The translations under genes were made by a program, and so were the position numbers. The notes under the pieces are model-generated. The model did no database searches, had not been told where the DNA came from, and worked only from the letters and a program-made list of their open reading frames with translations. 63,124 nt of DNA from an uncultured Bacteroidota bacterium (lineage in GTDB: Bacteria > Bacteroidota > Bacteroidia > AKYH767-A > OLB10): assembly GCA_903881665.1 (NCBI GenBank), contig CAIRUC010000029.1, positions 1-63,124 of the forward strand, written 5' to 3'. Below, piece after piece: positions 26,457-35,351 of this stretch. How positions within the stretch are numbered: position 1 is the stretch's first letter; the number at the start of each line of letters is the position of its first letter.

Positions 26457-26822
26457 TCAAAAAGTGGATGGCTTTCTTTTTCCGTCTTTATAATACATTC
26501 GCGACAAACGCTTTTCTGTTAAAAAGGTAGTAACTACCACGGAAATAAAAATACTCGCTACTAACAGCACAAATATTCGATTAGGATGCGTAGGCAAATA
26601 TGCTTCCGATGCAACGAGCAAAATTATTTGAAACGGAGCCGACAACATTAAGCATCTACCCGCGTAATTATTGCCGTCGGTCCATGTATGTTCACTTCGC
26701 ATACTATTTTTAGTGCGATAGGCGAAATAACTACCTAATTGAGCTGGATTAGTACTTATTTTAACACCAATACTGAAAACAATCATAATAATCGATATAC
26801 AGAATAATAAAATTAAATTCAT
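26457..26822 (-). CDS. SdpI-family small membrane protein
   Basis: A 121-residue inner-membrane protein with three hydrophobic segments (about 1-20, 58-75 and 83-102). Between the first two is FAYRTKNSMRSEHTWTDGNNYAGR. This is the SdpI/YhfL signature 'GYRTxxSMKSxExWxxANxxxG' in diverged form. SdpI proteins give immunity to the SDP peptide toxin in Bacillus. In Bacteroidota the domain is common without a toxin and its role is unknown. No toxin gene is adjacent. Confidence 0.75.
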   Translation of the reverse strand: MNLILLFCISIIMIVFSIGVKISTNPAQLGSYFAYRTKNSMRSEHTWTDGNNYAGRCLMLSAPFQIILLVASEAYLPTHPNRIFVLLVASIFISVVVTTFLTEKRLSRMYYKDGKRKPSTF

Positions 26823-26853
26823 GACTAAACTTTCTTAAAAAAAAAAACAATTA

Positions 26854-27483
26854 CTACTCTCCTAATTTACTATTACGTAACTCTTTTTCCGAAACTTCTT
26901 TATAGCCTTCCGGAATATCAAATACATTCAAATTCACTTTCTCTGCACTTACTTTCACCGCAGTCATTTTGATCTTCATTCCCTTATTATCAATAATATA
27001 CTCTAAAGGAGCGCCATTAATTTCACCAAATGAACCACCCCAAGAACCTCCTCCGGATATATCCTTTGTAAACCAAACATCTACAATTTCGCCATCTCCG
27101 GTAGAGAGTATCGCTTTTTGGCAGTCATATCCTGCTATACGTTTTTTCTCGTCGGTAATTTTCACACGATTCGACTTTGAATCCTTCTTAATAACATTCT
27201 TGATGGCCTTTTTATTGCCCATTATATCAAGAAGCATTACAGACTCTTTTTCATTACTAATTGTAATCGACTTCATCCCCATTCCTCCTGTGATTTCATT
27301 TCTGTAATTTCCACCCTTAAAATAAGCAATGGCCTCGGATGGCAACAATGATTTCTGTGCTGCAGGAATTTCGAGTTCAGGAAAATCCAACGAATAGGTT
27401 ATTGTACCCTCATTAACTTGGGCATACACTGACTGGCTTAAAAAGAAGGCTAAAAAAGCCAACAAAAAACAAAATCGTTTCAT
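26854..27483 (-). CDS. DUF4412-like secreted protein
   Basis: A 209-residue exported protein with signal peptide (FLLAFLAFFLSQSVYAQ). The body follows the DUF4412 pattern: GTITYSLDFPEL at the mature N-terminus, then YFKGGNYRNEITGGMGMKSITISNEKESVMLLDIMGNKKAI. After that come the KRIAGYDCQKAIL line and the short 'VDVWFTKDISGG' stretch. Only one cysteine remains in the mature part. Proteins of this family are periplasmic or outer-membrane associated and of unknown function. It has a good upstream promoter and probably heads a transcript running into the SdpI-like gene (31 bp away). Confidence 0.72.
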   Translation of the reverse strand: MKRFCFLLAFLAFFLSQSVYAQVNEGTITYSLDFPELEIPAAQKSLLPSEAIAYFKGGNYRNEITGGMGMKSITISNEKESVMLLDIMGNKKAIKNVIKKDSKSNRVKITDEKKRIAGYDCQKAILSTGDGEIVDVWFTKDISGGGSWGGSFGEINGAPLEYIIDNKGMKIKMTAVKVSAEKVNLNVFDIPEGYKEVSEKELRNSKLGE

Positions 27484-27502
27484 TAATAAATAAAGATTTA
27501 TA

Positions 27503-27510
27503 CAAAGGTA
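27503..27510 (-). promoter_or_regulatory. -7 promoter element of the DUF4412-like gene
   Basis: The minus strand reads TACCTTTG, a perfect TAnnTTTG, 19 nt before the ATG at 27483. Confidence 0.6.
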
Positions 27511-27578
27511 ATTATTATTTGTAGTCTTGCAAAAATTAATATAAAATTTGTAGGTTTATACCCATAAATTAAAATAAT

Positions 27579-29759
27579 ATGATTAAATATAATTTGAAAA
27601 ATCTTTGCGGATTACTACTACTTACCGCATCCACCGTACAGGCTCAACAGGGCACAATTCATCTCGAGGATATTTGGGCAAGCGCTACATTATTTGCCAA
27701 AACAGAAGGTGGATTTAGTTCAATGAAGAATGGGGAATTCTATACAAACACGGTAACGGGGTCGGCAGGGGTTTCAATTGTAAAATATTCATTTTCATCG
27801 GGAAAAGCCATAGATACATTAGTAAAGCCAGACCAACTTATAAGCGGAAACGACACCATCGTATTCTCGAATTATAGGTTTAGCCCTGATGAAAACCTAG
27901 TACTCCTCTCGGCCAATACCGAATCAATATACCGACATTCTAGTCGATCAAACTACTTTGTACTAAACCGCACAACAGGGAGAATTACCAAGATTTCACA
28001 AAATGGCAAAATGATGTATTGCACATTTTCGCCTAAAAACGACATGCTGGCTTATGTGAGAGAAAACAATTTATATTATTTCAATCTAGCAAACGGTAAA
28101 GAAATAGCGATTACTACTGACGGAAAAAAGAATGAGATCATAAATGGGGCTACCGATTGGGTTTACGAGGAAGAGTTTAGCATGGATGTAGCGTTTCAAT
28201 GGTCGCCTGACGGACAAAAAATCGCTTATTATAAATTTGACGAAAGTCATGTAAGAGAATTTAATCTTACCTATTATGGCGAATTATATCCTAGAGAAGA
28301 AAAATACAAATACCCTAAAGCCGGAGAAGCCAATTCCAAGGTTGACATCTATATCGCCAATCTTGCTACAGAAAAATCGATTAAAGTGGAAACCGGAACC
28401 GAACACGAATACATTCCGCGTATTCAATGGACCAAAGATCCAAATACGCTAAGCATTCAGCGCAGTAATAGACATCAAAATGTTTTAGAGCTTTTACTTT
28501 GCAATGCCAATGATGGTAGCTCGAAAGTTATATTAAAAGAAGAAAACAAATCATTTATAGAAATTACCGATGACCTTACCTTCTTATCAAATGGAAAAGA
28601 ATTTATATGGACATCAGCTCGAGATGGCTATAATCACATTTATTTATATAATTTAAACGGCACTCAATTAAAACAGGTAACCACTGGCAAATTTGAAGTA
28701 ACACATTACTACGGATTTGATGAAAGCACAGGAACATTTTACTACCAAAGTACGGAAATCAGTCCCACAGAAAAAAACATATATTCAATTACACTTAAAG
28801 GCAAGAAAAAGAATTTAACACCCGACAAAGGTGTTCATAATGCTGAGTTTAGTGCAGGATGCAAATATTTTGTAGACACCTACTCTTCGTTTGGTAATCC
28901 ATATACGTGCACTCTTAATAGCAATAAAGGGAATATTTTACGCATCCTCCAAGACAACCGCGATATGAGAGCCGAAATGCAGAAATTTCAATTTGGGAAA
29001 TCACGCTTTTTTTCTTTCAAAACCGCCGATCAAACAGAATTATTAGGATGGATGATCTTGCCACCTGATTTCGATAGCACAAAAACGTATCCCGTTTTGT
29101 TTAATGTTTACGGTGGTCCAGGAGTACAAACAGTTACCAACGACTGGGACGGGCCAAATTATCTTTGGCATCAATTGCTGGCTCAAAAAGGATATATTAT
29201 AGTGAGCGTCGATAATAGAGGCACGCCTGGTCGAGGTATTGATTTTGCCAATTGCATCTATAAAGACATGGGCAAATTAGAAGTAGAAGATCAAGTATCG
29301 GCTGCTAATTATATTAAGAACTTACCCTACGTCAACAAAGATCGCATTGGTGTTTGGGGGTGGAGTTTTGGTGGATACATGACTTCTCTCTTAATGACGA
29401 AAATTAATACGGTTTACAAAACAGGAATCGCCGTAGCACCAGTTATTAACTGGAGATATTACGACAATATTTACACAGAACGATATTTACAAACGCCACA
29501 AGAAAATGCCGACGGATACGACAAGAATTCACCTATCACCTACGCTAAACAATTAACAGGAAACTTTATGTTGATACATGGCTCGTCCGACGATAATGTA
29601 CATATGCAAAACTCAATGGATTTTGTGAATGCACTCGTTAAAAACAATAAACAATTCGATTTCTTTATCTACCCAAACCGAAATCACGGAATCAGTGGCG
29701 GTGGGGCTAGATTACACCTTTATACAAAAATGACTAACTTTATCCTCTCTAATTTATAA
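27579..29759 (+). CDS. Dipeptidyl peptidase IV-type S9 peptidase
   Basis: Exported serine exopeptidase that removes X-Pro dipeptides, 726 residues. It has a signal peptide (NLCGLLLLTASTVQAQ), then the eight-bladed DPP-IV propeller (about 60-480) with the active-site-loop glutamates in WVYEEEFSMDVAFQWSPDG. The C-terminal alpha/beta-hydrolase has nucleophile motif GWSFGGYM (Ser about 595), Asp in SSDDNVH (about 671) and His in NRNHGISGG (about 703). It fits peptide scavenging together with the nearby M61 and M13 enzymes. It is followed after 17 bp by a Bax-inhibitor gene, likely co-transcribed. Confidence 0.95.
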   Translation: MIKYNLKNLCGLLLLTASTVQAQQGTIHLEDIWASATLFAKTEGGFSSMKNGEFYTNTVTGSAGVSIVKYSFSSGKAIDTLVKPDQLISGNDTIVFSNYRFSPDENLVLLSANTESIYRHSSRSNYFVLNRTTGRITKISQNGKMMYCTFSPKNDMLAYVRENNLYYFNLANGKEIAITTDGKKNEIINGATDWVYEEEFSMDVAFQWSPDGQKIAYYKFDESHVREFNLTYYGELYPREEKYKYPKAGEANSKVDIYIANLATEKSIKVETGTEHEYIPRIQWTKDPNTLSIQRSNRHQNVLELLLCNANDGSSKVILKEENKSFIEITDDLTFLSNGKEFIWTSARDGYNHIYLYNLNGTQLKQVTTGKFEVTHYYGFDESTGTFYYQSTEISPTEKNIYSITLKGKKKNLTPDKGVHNAEFSAGCKYFVDTYSSFGNPYTCTLNSNKGNILRILQDNRDMRAEMQKFQFGKSRFFSFKTADQTELLGWMILPPDFDSTKTYPVLFNVYGGPGVQTVTNDWDGPNYLWHQLLAQKGYIIVSVDNRGTPGRGIDFANCIYKDMGKLEVEDQVSAANYIKNLPYVNKDRIGVWGWSFGGYMTSLLMTKINTVYKTGIAVAPVINWRYYDNIYTERYLQTPQENADGYDKNSPITYAKQLTGNFMLIHGSSDDNVHMQNSMDFVNALVKNNKQFDFFIYPNRNHGISGGGARLHLYTKMTNFILSNL

Positions 29760-29776
29760 CGAAAAAATAGAAAAAC

Positions 29777-30475
29777 ATGTCACAAGAGTTTACCGAACAA
29801 CAATTAGCCGTTGCAACTGCACAAACGCGTTTCATGGCAAAAGTATTCAGCTGGATGACGCTTGCCTTAATCATTACTGGCGGAATTTCATTCTTAATAG
29901 CAGGAAATGCAGAAATCATGCAATTGATTTTTAGCAATACTATGATTATTATAGTTTTGTTTATTGCACAAATTTTATCAGTAGGCTCGTTGGCCATCTT
30001 CGTAAATAAACTATCGGCAGCTGTGGCTACCTTTATATTTGTTTTGTATGCAACTCTTACAGGCATTACCTTATCAACCATATTTACTGTTTACACCTCG
30101 GAGTCAATAGCATCAACCTTCTTTATTACGGGAGCAACATTTGGCGTAATGGCTATTATAGGATTTGTTACTGGGAGAGATCTAACTAAATTCGGGTCTA
30201 TCTTAATGATGGCTTTAATAGGGCTGGTAATTGCATCTATTGCAAATTGGTTCATGAAAAGTGAAGCAATTTATTGGATCACCACCTATTTAGGTATTTT
30301 AATTTTCACAGGATTAATTGCCTACGATACTCAAAGAATAAAAGGCTACGCAGGAATATCTCCCGACGACACAGAAAATTATCAAAAAGCATCAATAATG
30401 GGAGCATTATCATTGTACCTCGATTTTATTAACCTTTTCCTTATGTTATTGAGAATTTTCGGGAGAAGAAAATAA
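29777..30475 (+). CDS. Bax inhibitor-1/YccA family membrane protein
   Basis: A 232-residue inner-membrane protein with seven hydrophobic helices and the family landmarks. These are the charged N-terminus before the first helix (RFMAKVFSWMTLALIITGG), GITLSTIF in the middle, and the C-terminal YDTQRIKGY with DALSLYLDF-like ASIMGALSLYLDFINLFLMLLRIFGRR. In bacteria these proteins (YccA, YbhL) bind or modulate FtsH, or act as pH-sensitive calcium leaks. The role here is unknown. It lies in a probable operon with the upstream peptidase and ends in a very strong terminator. Confidence 0.93.
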   Translation: MSQEFTEQQLAVATAQTRFMAKVFSWMTLALIITGGISFLIAGNAEIMQLIFSNTMIIIVLFIAQILSVGSLAIFVNKLSAAVATFIFVLYATLTGITLSTIFTVYTSESIASTFFITGATFGVMAIIGFVTGRDLTKFGSILMMALIGLVIASIANWFMKSEAIYWITTYLGILIFTGLIAYDTQRIKGYAGISPDDTENYQKASIMGALSLYLDFINLFLMLLRIFGRRK

Positions 30476-30494
30476 TTAATTCAAGAAACTCATG

Positions 30495-30534
30495 AAACAC
30501 CGCATAGATGAAGGTCTATGCGGTGTTTTTTTTT
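30495..30534 (+). terminator. Strong intrinsic terminator after Bax-inhibitor gene
   Basis: A perfect 14-bp stem (30495-30508 with 30515-30528), loop TGAAGG, followed by an uninterrupted T run. Confidence 0.93.
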
Positions 30535-30635
30535 CTTTCTACTACTAAGTGACACTAAGAATAGATCAATTTCGCAATGGGCGCGGATGTGGTGAATCAA
30601 ATAACTACTTTCGCATCAGCTAAAGAATTGAATTC

Positions 30636-31121
30636 ATGAAAAAGAAGACCTTATATTTTGCTATTTTGTTTAGCTCATTCACACAAATTAGCAAAGCCCA
30701 AAATCAGCTTACGGTAGGGCTGAAGAAAATTGCAGGCACTTGGGTTGGTACTAGTGGTCAACAAAAAGTGCTTGAGAATTGGATGTATGTTAATCCGCAT
30801 TTAATGATTGGTAGTGGGGCCACTATTAACGAGAAAGGAGACACTATTCCATCAGAAGCACTAAAAATTTCTATAATCCGAGGAATGACTTTTTACATAC
30901 CAAGCCTACGAACGCAAGGTAAAATAAAATCAACGCCGTTTATGTTGGAAAAAGAAGAAGAATCCTATTGGCGATTCACCAACAACTCACATGATTTTCC
31001 AAAGGTAATCGAATATTGGCTCACCGATATAAACCATATGAAAGCAAGTATTAGCGGAGCAGATGAAAACGGAGGAACAAAAACTATAGATTTCATTTTC
31101 GAACGCTATAAAATGAAGTAA
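30636..31121 (+). CDS. DUF6265 family secreted protein
   Basis: A 161-residue exported protein. A signal peptide (TLYFAILFSSFTQISKAQ) precedes the DUF6265 pattern: LKKIAGTWVG, ENWMYVNPHLMIGSGATI and the final WRFTNNSHDFPKVIEYWL. This is a small lipocalin-like beta fold in which the conserved Trp/Glu pairs are visible. Function is unknown; members are usually monocistronic envelope proteins in Bacteroidota. The stop codon lies inside the base of a 16-bp terminator stem shared with the convergent TonB receptor gene. Confidence 0.8.
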   Translation: MKKKTLYFAILFSSFTQISKAQNQLTVGLKKIAGTWVGTSGQQKVLENWMYVNPHLMIGSGATINEKGDTIPSEALKISIIRGMTFYIPSLRTQGKIKSTPFMLEKEEESYWRFTNNSHDFPKVIEYWLTDINHMKASISGADENGGTKTIDFIFERYKMK

Positions 31122-31160
31122 AAAAAGGTCTCGTTAGCATTATTAACGAGACCTTTTTTT
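31121..31160. terminator. Bidirectional terminator between DUF6265 and TonB receptor genes
   Basis: A perfect 16-bp stem (31121-31136 with 31144-31159), loop GCATTAT, with A6 and T7 arms, so it can stop transcription from both sides. Confidence 0.9.
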
Positions 31161-31183
31161 ATTAAAAATAATTAAATTTTCTT

Positions 31184-33406
31184 CTAAAAAGCACCTTTCA
31201 ACGAAACAAACACATTCCTTCCTGGAGCATTGATTCCGCTAGCAAAAGTGCGGTATTGAATATCGAAAATATTATCGATACCTGCATTTACCGAAATGCC
31301 TTTATACAATTGATATCCTAATCGAAGATTAAGTGTAAACCAGGCCGGAATTCCGATTTCTGTTGCATATTGCTCATTATCCTCTCCGCCTAAAGAATAA
31401 TTCTTCAATAATTTAGCTCCGCTGAAATTGATAAAGAAGTCAGCATTGAATTTATTATTTGTATAGCTAAAAGAAGTTCTTGCCATGAAAGGAGGAATAT
31501 GATCGAGCGGAACATCCGACGAATCCGTTTTTACTCTTCCATACGTGTAATTCAATCCTAACGACATTATAAAATGATCATCTACTTTACTTATAAAATT
31601 AGATGAAAATCCGAAGATGTATGCGTTCTCTTTATTTTGATTGGCATACACTCTACTGATCGATCCGTCGTACATTAATGAATCACTTCCGTTATATGTA
31701 AATGTATCTACTACGGCTACATCTTTGAAAGTAGTGTAATACATGGTATTTTCCCAACGCGAATTACCATTAAAGATTTTAGTAATTCCTAACTCATAAT
31801 TGATCGTCTTTTCAGGCTTCAAATCCACATTAGGAACGATCACCTTTCCCGTTTCTGATTCAAATATTTTCGACATATCATCAACATTCGGCACACGGAA
31901 TCCGGTTGATAATAACAACGATAATTTGAGATCATCAGAAGGTGAATGAATCAATCCGATACTTCCTGAAAGTACGGGCGTTTTTTGATCAATTTTAGTA
32001 TACGGTAAATGAAATAACAAAGCAGTATCAACCAATGTTGAATGCAATGTTGCATAGCCTCCGCGAATACCATCCGTTAAAGTTAGCTGATCATTGATTG
32101 TCCAAGTATGCGAAAAATAAAGAGCATAATTATTCATATTATTTTTTCCGTCGGGATATCGTGTATCAAGACTAACTGTTGAACCATCTTCAATGTTCTC
32201 TTTACTGGCTGTTGATTTCAAATCATTCAATTGAGCATCTAATCCGAAACGAACCACATGATTTTTAGTTGAACGTTGCAAATCGAGATTAGCCCCTACT
32301 ACTCCAACATTTTCGATGCGATTGCTTCTGTTTTTACTTCCAAACCCTCTACTATGGCGGCTCTCTTCTAATGATTGATAATTTAAGCCGAAATGAATTT
32401 GCTGAAATAAGGAAGATTCATTTTTAATATTTAAATCATAGGCCGTTAACAATCGTCTTTGTGGTCCATAATACCATTCAGCAGAATTTAATCCGCTTCC
32501 TTTCGGATCAGTCAATCGATCATAACGAGGAATATCGCTTGAATTAGAATACTGAATATTTATACTATGAGAAACATGTTGATTTTGTTGAAACAATAAC
32601 TTTTCTACCAAATCATATTGAGCATATGCGCTTCCCACTTGAAGATAGCGATCACTATTTTTAACAAGAGAATCAACGCCATTGATATGTTCAACATAAT
32701 AAGGACGTTCACCATATGATCCATTATAAAAAGGATTTTGGTTTTTCCCACCCATCAAATCATCGAAATTAGAATAAGTAAACGAAGTCATTGACGCGAT
32801 TTTTTTCCCTCCGTAATTAAAATCGAAATGGGAAGTAGACTCCTTATTCACTGAAGAATAACGCGTCAACACATTCAACTTGATATTAGCTTTGCCATCA
32901 GCTTCTGCCAACATCGGTTTTTTTGTATACAAGTGAATAACACCACCAAGCGCATCACTACCATAGATAGTAGAAGCAGGTCCATAAAGAATCTCAACTC
33001 TTTCGAGTGAATTATTGTCGGTTTTAAGAATATCTTGTAAATGTCCGGCGCGATAAATAAGATTATTTAAACGAACACCATCAATCACTAAACCGATACG
33101 GCTTGCTTCAAATCCACGCAAAGTAGCACTACCGCCACCCATCTGACTCATTTGAACTTGCAAACCTTGCTTTGCTAATAAATCGGATGTTGATTGAGCG
33201 TGAGCATTTTCTATTTCAGAAGCGGTTAACACCTTCACTTCTTGCGCAACAGATTTACGCGACTCTTCCGTTTTGTTCACTGAAATAACAACCTCTTTCA
33301 AAGAAATTTTCGTTGCAACTGCAGTATCGCTATTTGAAGTTTGTGCTAGAGAAGCACAAGTTATTGAACTAAGTACAATTGAACTTAATAATGTATTTTT
33401 TTTCAT
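31184..33406 (-). CDS. TonB-dependent outer-membrane receptor (haem- or metal-type)
   Basis: A 740-residue outer-membrane transporter. A signal peptide (residues 1-22) is followed by the TonB box/plug region at about 33-160 (LKEVVISVNKTEESRK, SATLRGFEASRIGLVIDGVRLNN, VEILYGPASTIYGSDALGGVI). The 22-strand barrel has the block FRVPNVDDMSKIFESETG and PNVDLKPEKTINYELGI, typical of haemin/haemoglobin-type receptors in Bacteroidota. It ends in an aromatic residue, as barrel proteins do. No N-terminal carboxypeptidase-like domain is present, so it is not a SusC-type receptor. A small membrane protein gene lies 65 bp upstream in the same transcript. Substrate (haem, copper or other) cannot be decided. 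Confidence 0.9.
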   Translation of the reverse strand: MKKNTLLSSIVLSSITCASLAQTSNSDTAVATKISLKEVVISVNKTEESRKSVAQEVKVLTASEIENAHAQSTSDLLAKQGLQVQMSQMGGGSATLRGFEASRIGLVIDGVRLNNLIYRAGHLQDILKTDNNSLERVEILYGPASTIYGSDALGGVIHLYTKKPMLAEADGKANIKLNVLTRYSSVNKESTSHFDFNYGGKKIASMTSFTYSNFDDLMGGKNQNPFYNGSYGERPYYVEHINGVDSLVKNSDRYLQVGSAYAQYDLVEKLLFQQNQHVSHSINIQYSNSSDIPRYDRLTDPKGSGLNSAEWYYGPQRRLLTAYDLNIKNESSLFQQIHFGLNYQSLEESRHSRGFGSKNRSNRIENVGVVGANLDLQRSTKNHVVRFGLDAQLNDLKSTASKENIEDGSTVSLDTRYPDGKNNMNNYALYFSHTWTINDQLTLTDGIRGGYATLHSTLVDTALLFHLPYTKIDQKTPVLSGSIGLIHSPSDDLKLSLLLSTGFRVPNVDDMSKIFESETGKVIVPNVDLKPEKTINYELGITKIFNGNSRWENTMYYTTFKDVAVVDTFTYNGSDSLMYDGSISRVYANQNKENAYIFGFSSNFISKVDDHFIMSLGLNYTYGRVKTDSSDVPLDHIPPFMARTSFSYTNNKFNADFFINFSGAKLLKNYSLGGEDNEQYATEIGIPAWFTLNLRLGYQLYKGISVNAGIDNIFDIQYRTFASGINAPGRNVFVSLKGAF

Positions 33407-33471
33407 ATTGATAAATTAATTAGACATAATAGTACATCACGTCGTGGAAACGAAGTGAATAAAGCAAAATA

Positions 33472-33984
33472 TTAAGCGATTAATTTAGGCGGAGGAGTAG
33501 AAACTTCATCGGAACTATTTATAAAAAATATAGTATGATCAGTTGATGATAAATCAGTACAAAAATCAGAAAAAAGAAACCCTGTATGCGAAGCTCCAAT
33601 ATAACTCAACAAAAAGAGTTGCACACTTTTCTCAGGCAACGATTTATTACTACGACAACTTCGGTGTAAAAAATCTTTCATCTCTTGAATAACATTTTCT
33701 TCCCTCGTATCGTTCACTACCGCCAATAAAACCCGATTATTTCTAACTACTTTCGTTTTAATATCATACATCTTCCCATTCAACAAAAGTTCACCTTCGT
33801 CAACTAATGCTTTATGGAAATCAGACAATGAAAGTGACAAGTGATCGAACTTCATTGAACCCTTTTTAATTTCGGCATGCATCTCAGCTTTCAGCGCCAT
33901 TTGTTGAAAAAGCAACAAAAACATAAATCCGCCACCCTGCAGAAGGATTATCACCAATAATAGAGCGGAGAATGACTTTTTCAA
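33472..33984 (-). CDS. Small membrane-anchored protein encoded upstream of a TonB receptor
   Basis: A 170-residue protein with one N-terminal membrane anchor (SFSALLLVIILLQGGGFMFLLLF). It continues with KAEMHAEIKKG, a beta-rich middle (ELLLNGKMYDIKT, VRNNRVLLAVVND) and a striking proline/lysine end (STPPPKLIA). It resembles an unnamed group I recall from Bacteroidota, placed directly before metal-type TonB receptors and sharing the 'EM..EI..G' start and a PPK tail. No function has been assigned to that group as far as I know. It contains only two cysteines (HRSCRS and SDFCTD). It is likely a partner of the downstream receptor. Confidence 0.68.
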   Translation of the reverse strand: MKKSFSALLLVIILLQGGGFMFLLLFQQMALKAEMHAEIKKGSMKFDHLSLSLSDFHKALVDEGELLLNGKMYDIKTKVVRNNRVLLAVVNDTREENVIQEMKDFLHRSCRSNKSLPEKSVQLFLLSYIGASHTGFLFSDFCTDLSSTDHTIFFINSSDEVSTPPPKLIA

Positions 33985-34096
33985 TTAAGTTAAGATGTTA
34001 ATAAGTAATATGACTATAAATGAATAAACTAATCGAGATACCTAAGATCAGACGAAAATAAACAATGGCACAAATCTAAATAAAGAAATCGAATCT

Positions 34097-34104
34097 TATT
34101 TTTG
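34097..34104 (+). promoter_or_regulatory. -7 promoter element of folK, start-proximal
   Basis: TATTTTTG, a perfect TAnnTTTG, with only 4 nt before the folK ATG. No convincing -33 is seen. Confidence 0.5.
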
Positions 34105-34108
34105 CATT

Positions 34109-34600
34109 ATGCAATCATCAGCTTACATTTTATTAGGAAGTAACCTTGGCAACAGGATGAAGATGCTCGATGATGCAGAAATATTGATAAATAAGTATGC
34201 AGGGAAGGTAATACATACCTCAAATACATATGAAACGGCTGCATGGGGAAAAACAGATCAGTCGTCATTCCTCAATAAAGTAATTCATTTATCTACCTCG
34301 CATGCGCCCGAAAGCCTTTTAAAAATACTATTGGGTATTGAGCAAAAAATGGGACGAGAACGAATTGAAAAATGGGGACCCAGAACAATAGATGCAGACA
34401 TTTTATATTACGATTCAATTATCATAAACGAATCAAAATTAGTGATTCCGCACCCGGAAATACAAAGCCGCAGATTTACTTTAATTCCGCTCTGTGAAAT
34501 TGCCTTTAACTATATGCATCCTGTATTCAAAATAAGCAATTCAGAATTGCTTAAACAATGCCGCGATGAAAGTGAAGTAACATTATATAATTTACGCTGA
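34109..34600 (+). CDS. folK: 2-amino-4-hydroxy-6-hydroxymethyldihydropteridine pyrophosphokinase
   Basis: Transfers pyrophosphate from ATP to hydroxymethyl-dihydropterin in folate synthesis. The 163-residue length is typical. Family motifs are LLGSNLGNR at the start, SNTYETAAWG, the ATP-binding IEQKMGRER, WGPRTIDADILYYD, and IPHPEIQSRRFTLIPLCEI. The gene is directly followed (3 bp) by the deoxynucleoside kinase. This folK-dNK pair, linking folate and nucleotide metabolism, is often seen in Bacteroidota from memory. Its promoter element sits unusually close to the ATG. Confidence 0.95.
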   Translation: MQSSAYILLGSNLGNRMKMLDDAEILINKYAGKVIHTSNTYETAAWGKTDQSSFLNKVIHLSTSHAPESLLKILLGIEQKMGRERIEKWGPRTIDADILYYDSIIINESKLVIPHPEIQSRRFTLIPLCEIAFNYMHPVFKISNSELLKQCRDESEVTLYNLR

Positions 34601-34603
34601 GCC

Positions 34604-35248
34604 ATGAACACCTCATTACCATATTCATACATAGCAATAGAAGGAAACATTGGAGCAGGGAAAACATCTCTAGCTAAAATAATGTCAACAAAATTTAATG
34701 CTGATTTGGCGTTAGAAGAATTTGCAGAGAACACCTTTTTACCTCAATTTTACGAGAATCCCAATCGATTTGCATTCCCCTTAGAAATGTCGTTTTTAGC
34801 CGAACGGTATCAACAATTAAAATCACAACAAGAATTAAGTACAACACAAAATAATTTACTAATAAGCGACTATATATTCGAAAAATCGATGCTTTTTGCA
34901 CAAGTTAATCTAAGCAATCATGAACTCGATTTATTCCGCCGATTTTTCACAATGATTAATCAATCGTTAAAGAAACCAGAACTTATTCTTTTCCTTCATA
35001 AATCCACGCCAGCTTTATTGAATAACATTTCAAAAAGGGGCCGCGACTATGAAAAAACGATTCCTGGCGATTACTTAGATAAGGTAACTGCTCAATATCT
35101 GCAGCACCTAAAACACAGCCCATCCGACACGGTCATCATCATTGATAGTGATGAACTTGATTTTGTAGAAGATCCCCTCCACTTAAGGTATTTACTAGAT
35201 CTTGTTCAGAAATCTCATCCCAAAGGGTTACAAAGAATTAAGCCTTAG
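34604..35248 (+). CDS. Deoxynucleoside kinase
   Basis: Salvage kinase that phosphorylates deoxynucleosides (deoxyadenosine, deoxyguanosine or deoxycytidine). The 214 residues show the family P-loop GNIGAGKTS (about 13-21), LEEFAENTFLPQFYE (the substrate-contacting E near EEFAEN) and LAERYQQL. They also show SDYIFEKSMLFA, the arginine of the lid in RGRDYEKTIPGDYLD, and an end that bends back to the core. It is placed 3 bp after folK, so the pair is co-transcribed. Base specificity cannot be set by eye. Confidence 0.92.
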   Translation: MNTSLPYSYIAIEGNIGAGKTSLAKIMSTKFNADLALEEFAENTFLPQFYENPNRFAFPLEMSFLAERYQQLKSQQELSTTQNNLLISDYIFEKSMLFAQVNLSNHELDLFRRFFTMINQSLKKPELILFLHKSTPALLNNISKRGRDYEKTIPGDYLDKVTAQYLQHLKHSPSDTVIIIDSDELDFVEDPLHLRYLLDLVQKSHPKGLQRIKP

Positions 35249-35351
35249 AATAAAAAACACAATTAAAGATAACTTAAAGTACTGAAATATGGTCGATTAA
35301 CTAACTTTTAATTATTATTGCATAATCAAATCACCAAAAAAAACTATATTA

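Noticed and set aside
31184..33984. A direct link of the TonB receptor to the MbnP-type operon as one copper locus
   Set aside because: They lie about 6 kb apart with several unrelated genes between, and the receptor shows haemin-type blocks; a link is possible but not supported by the sequence.
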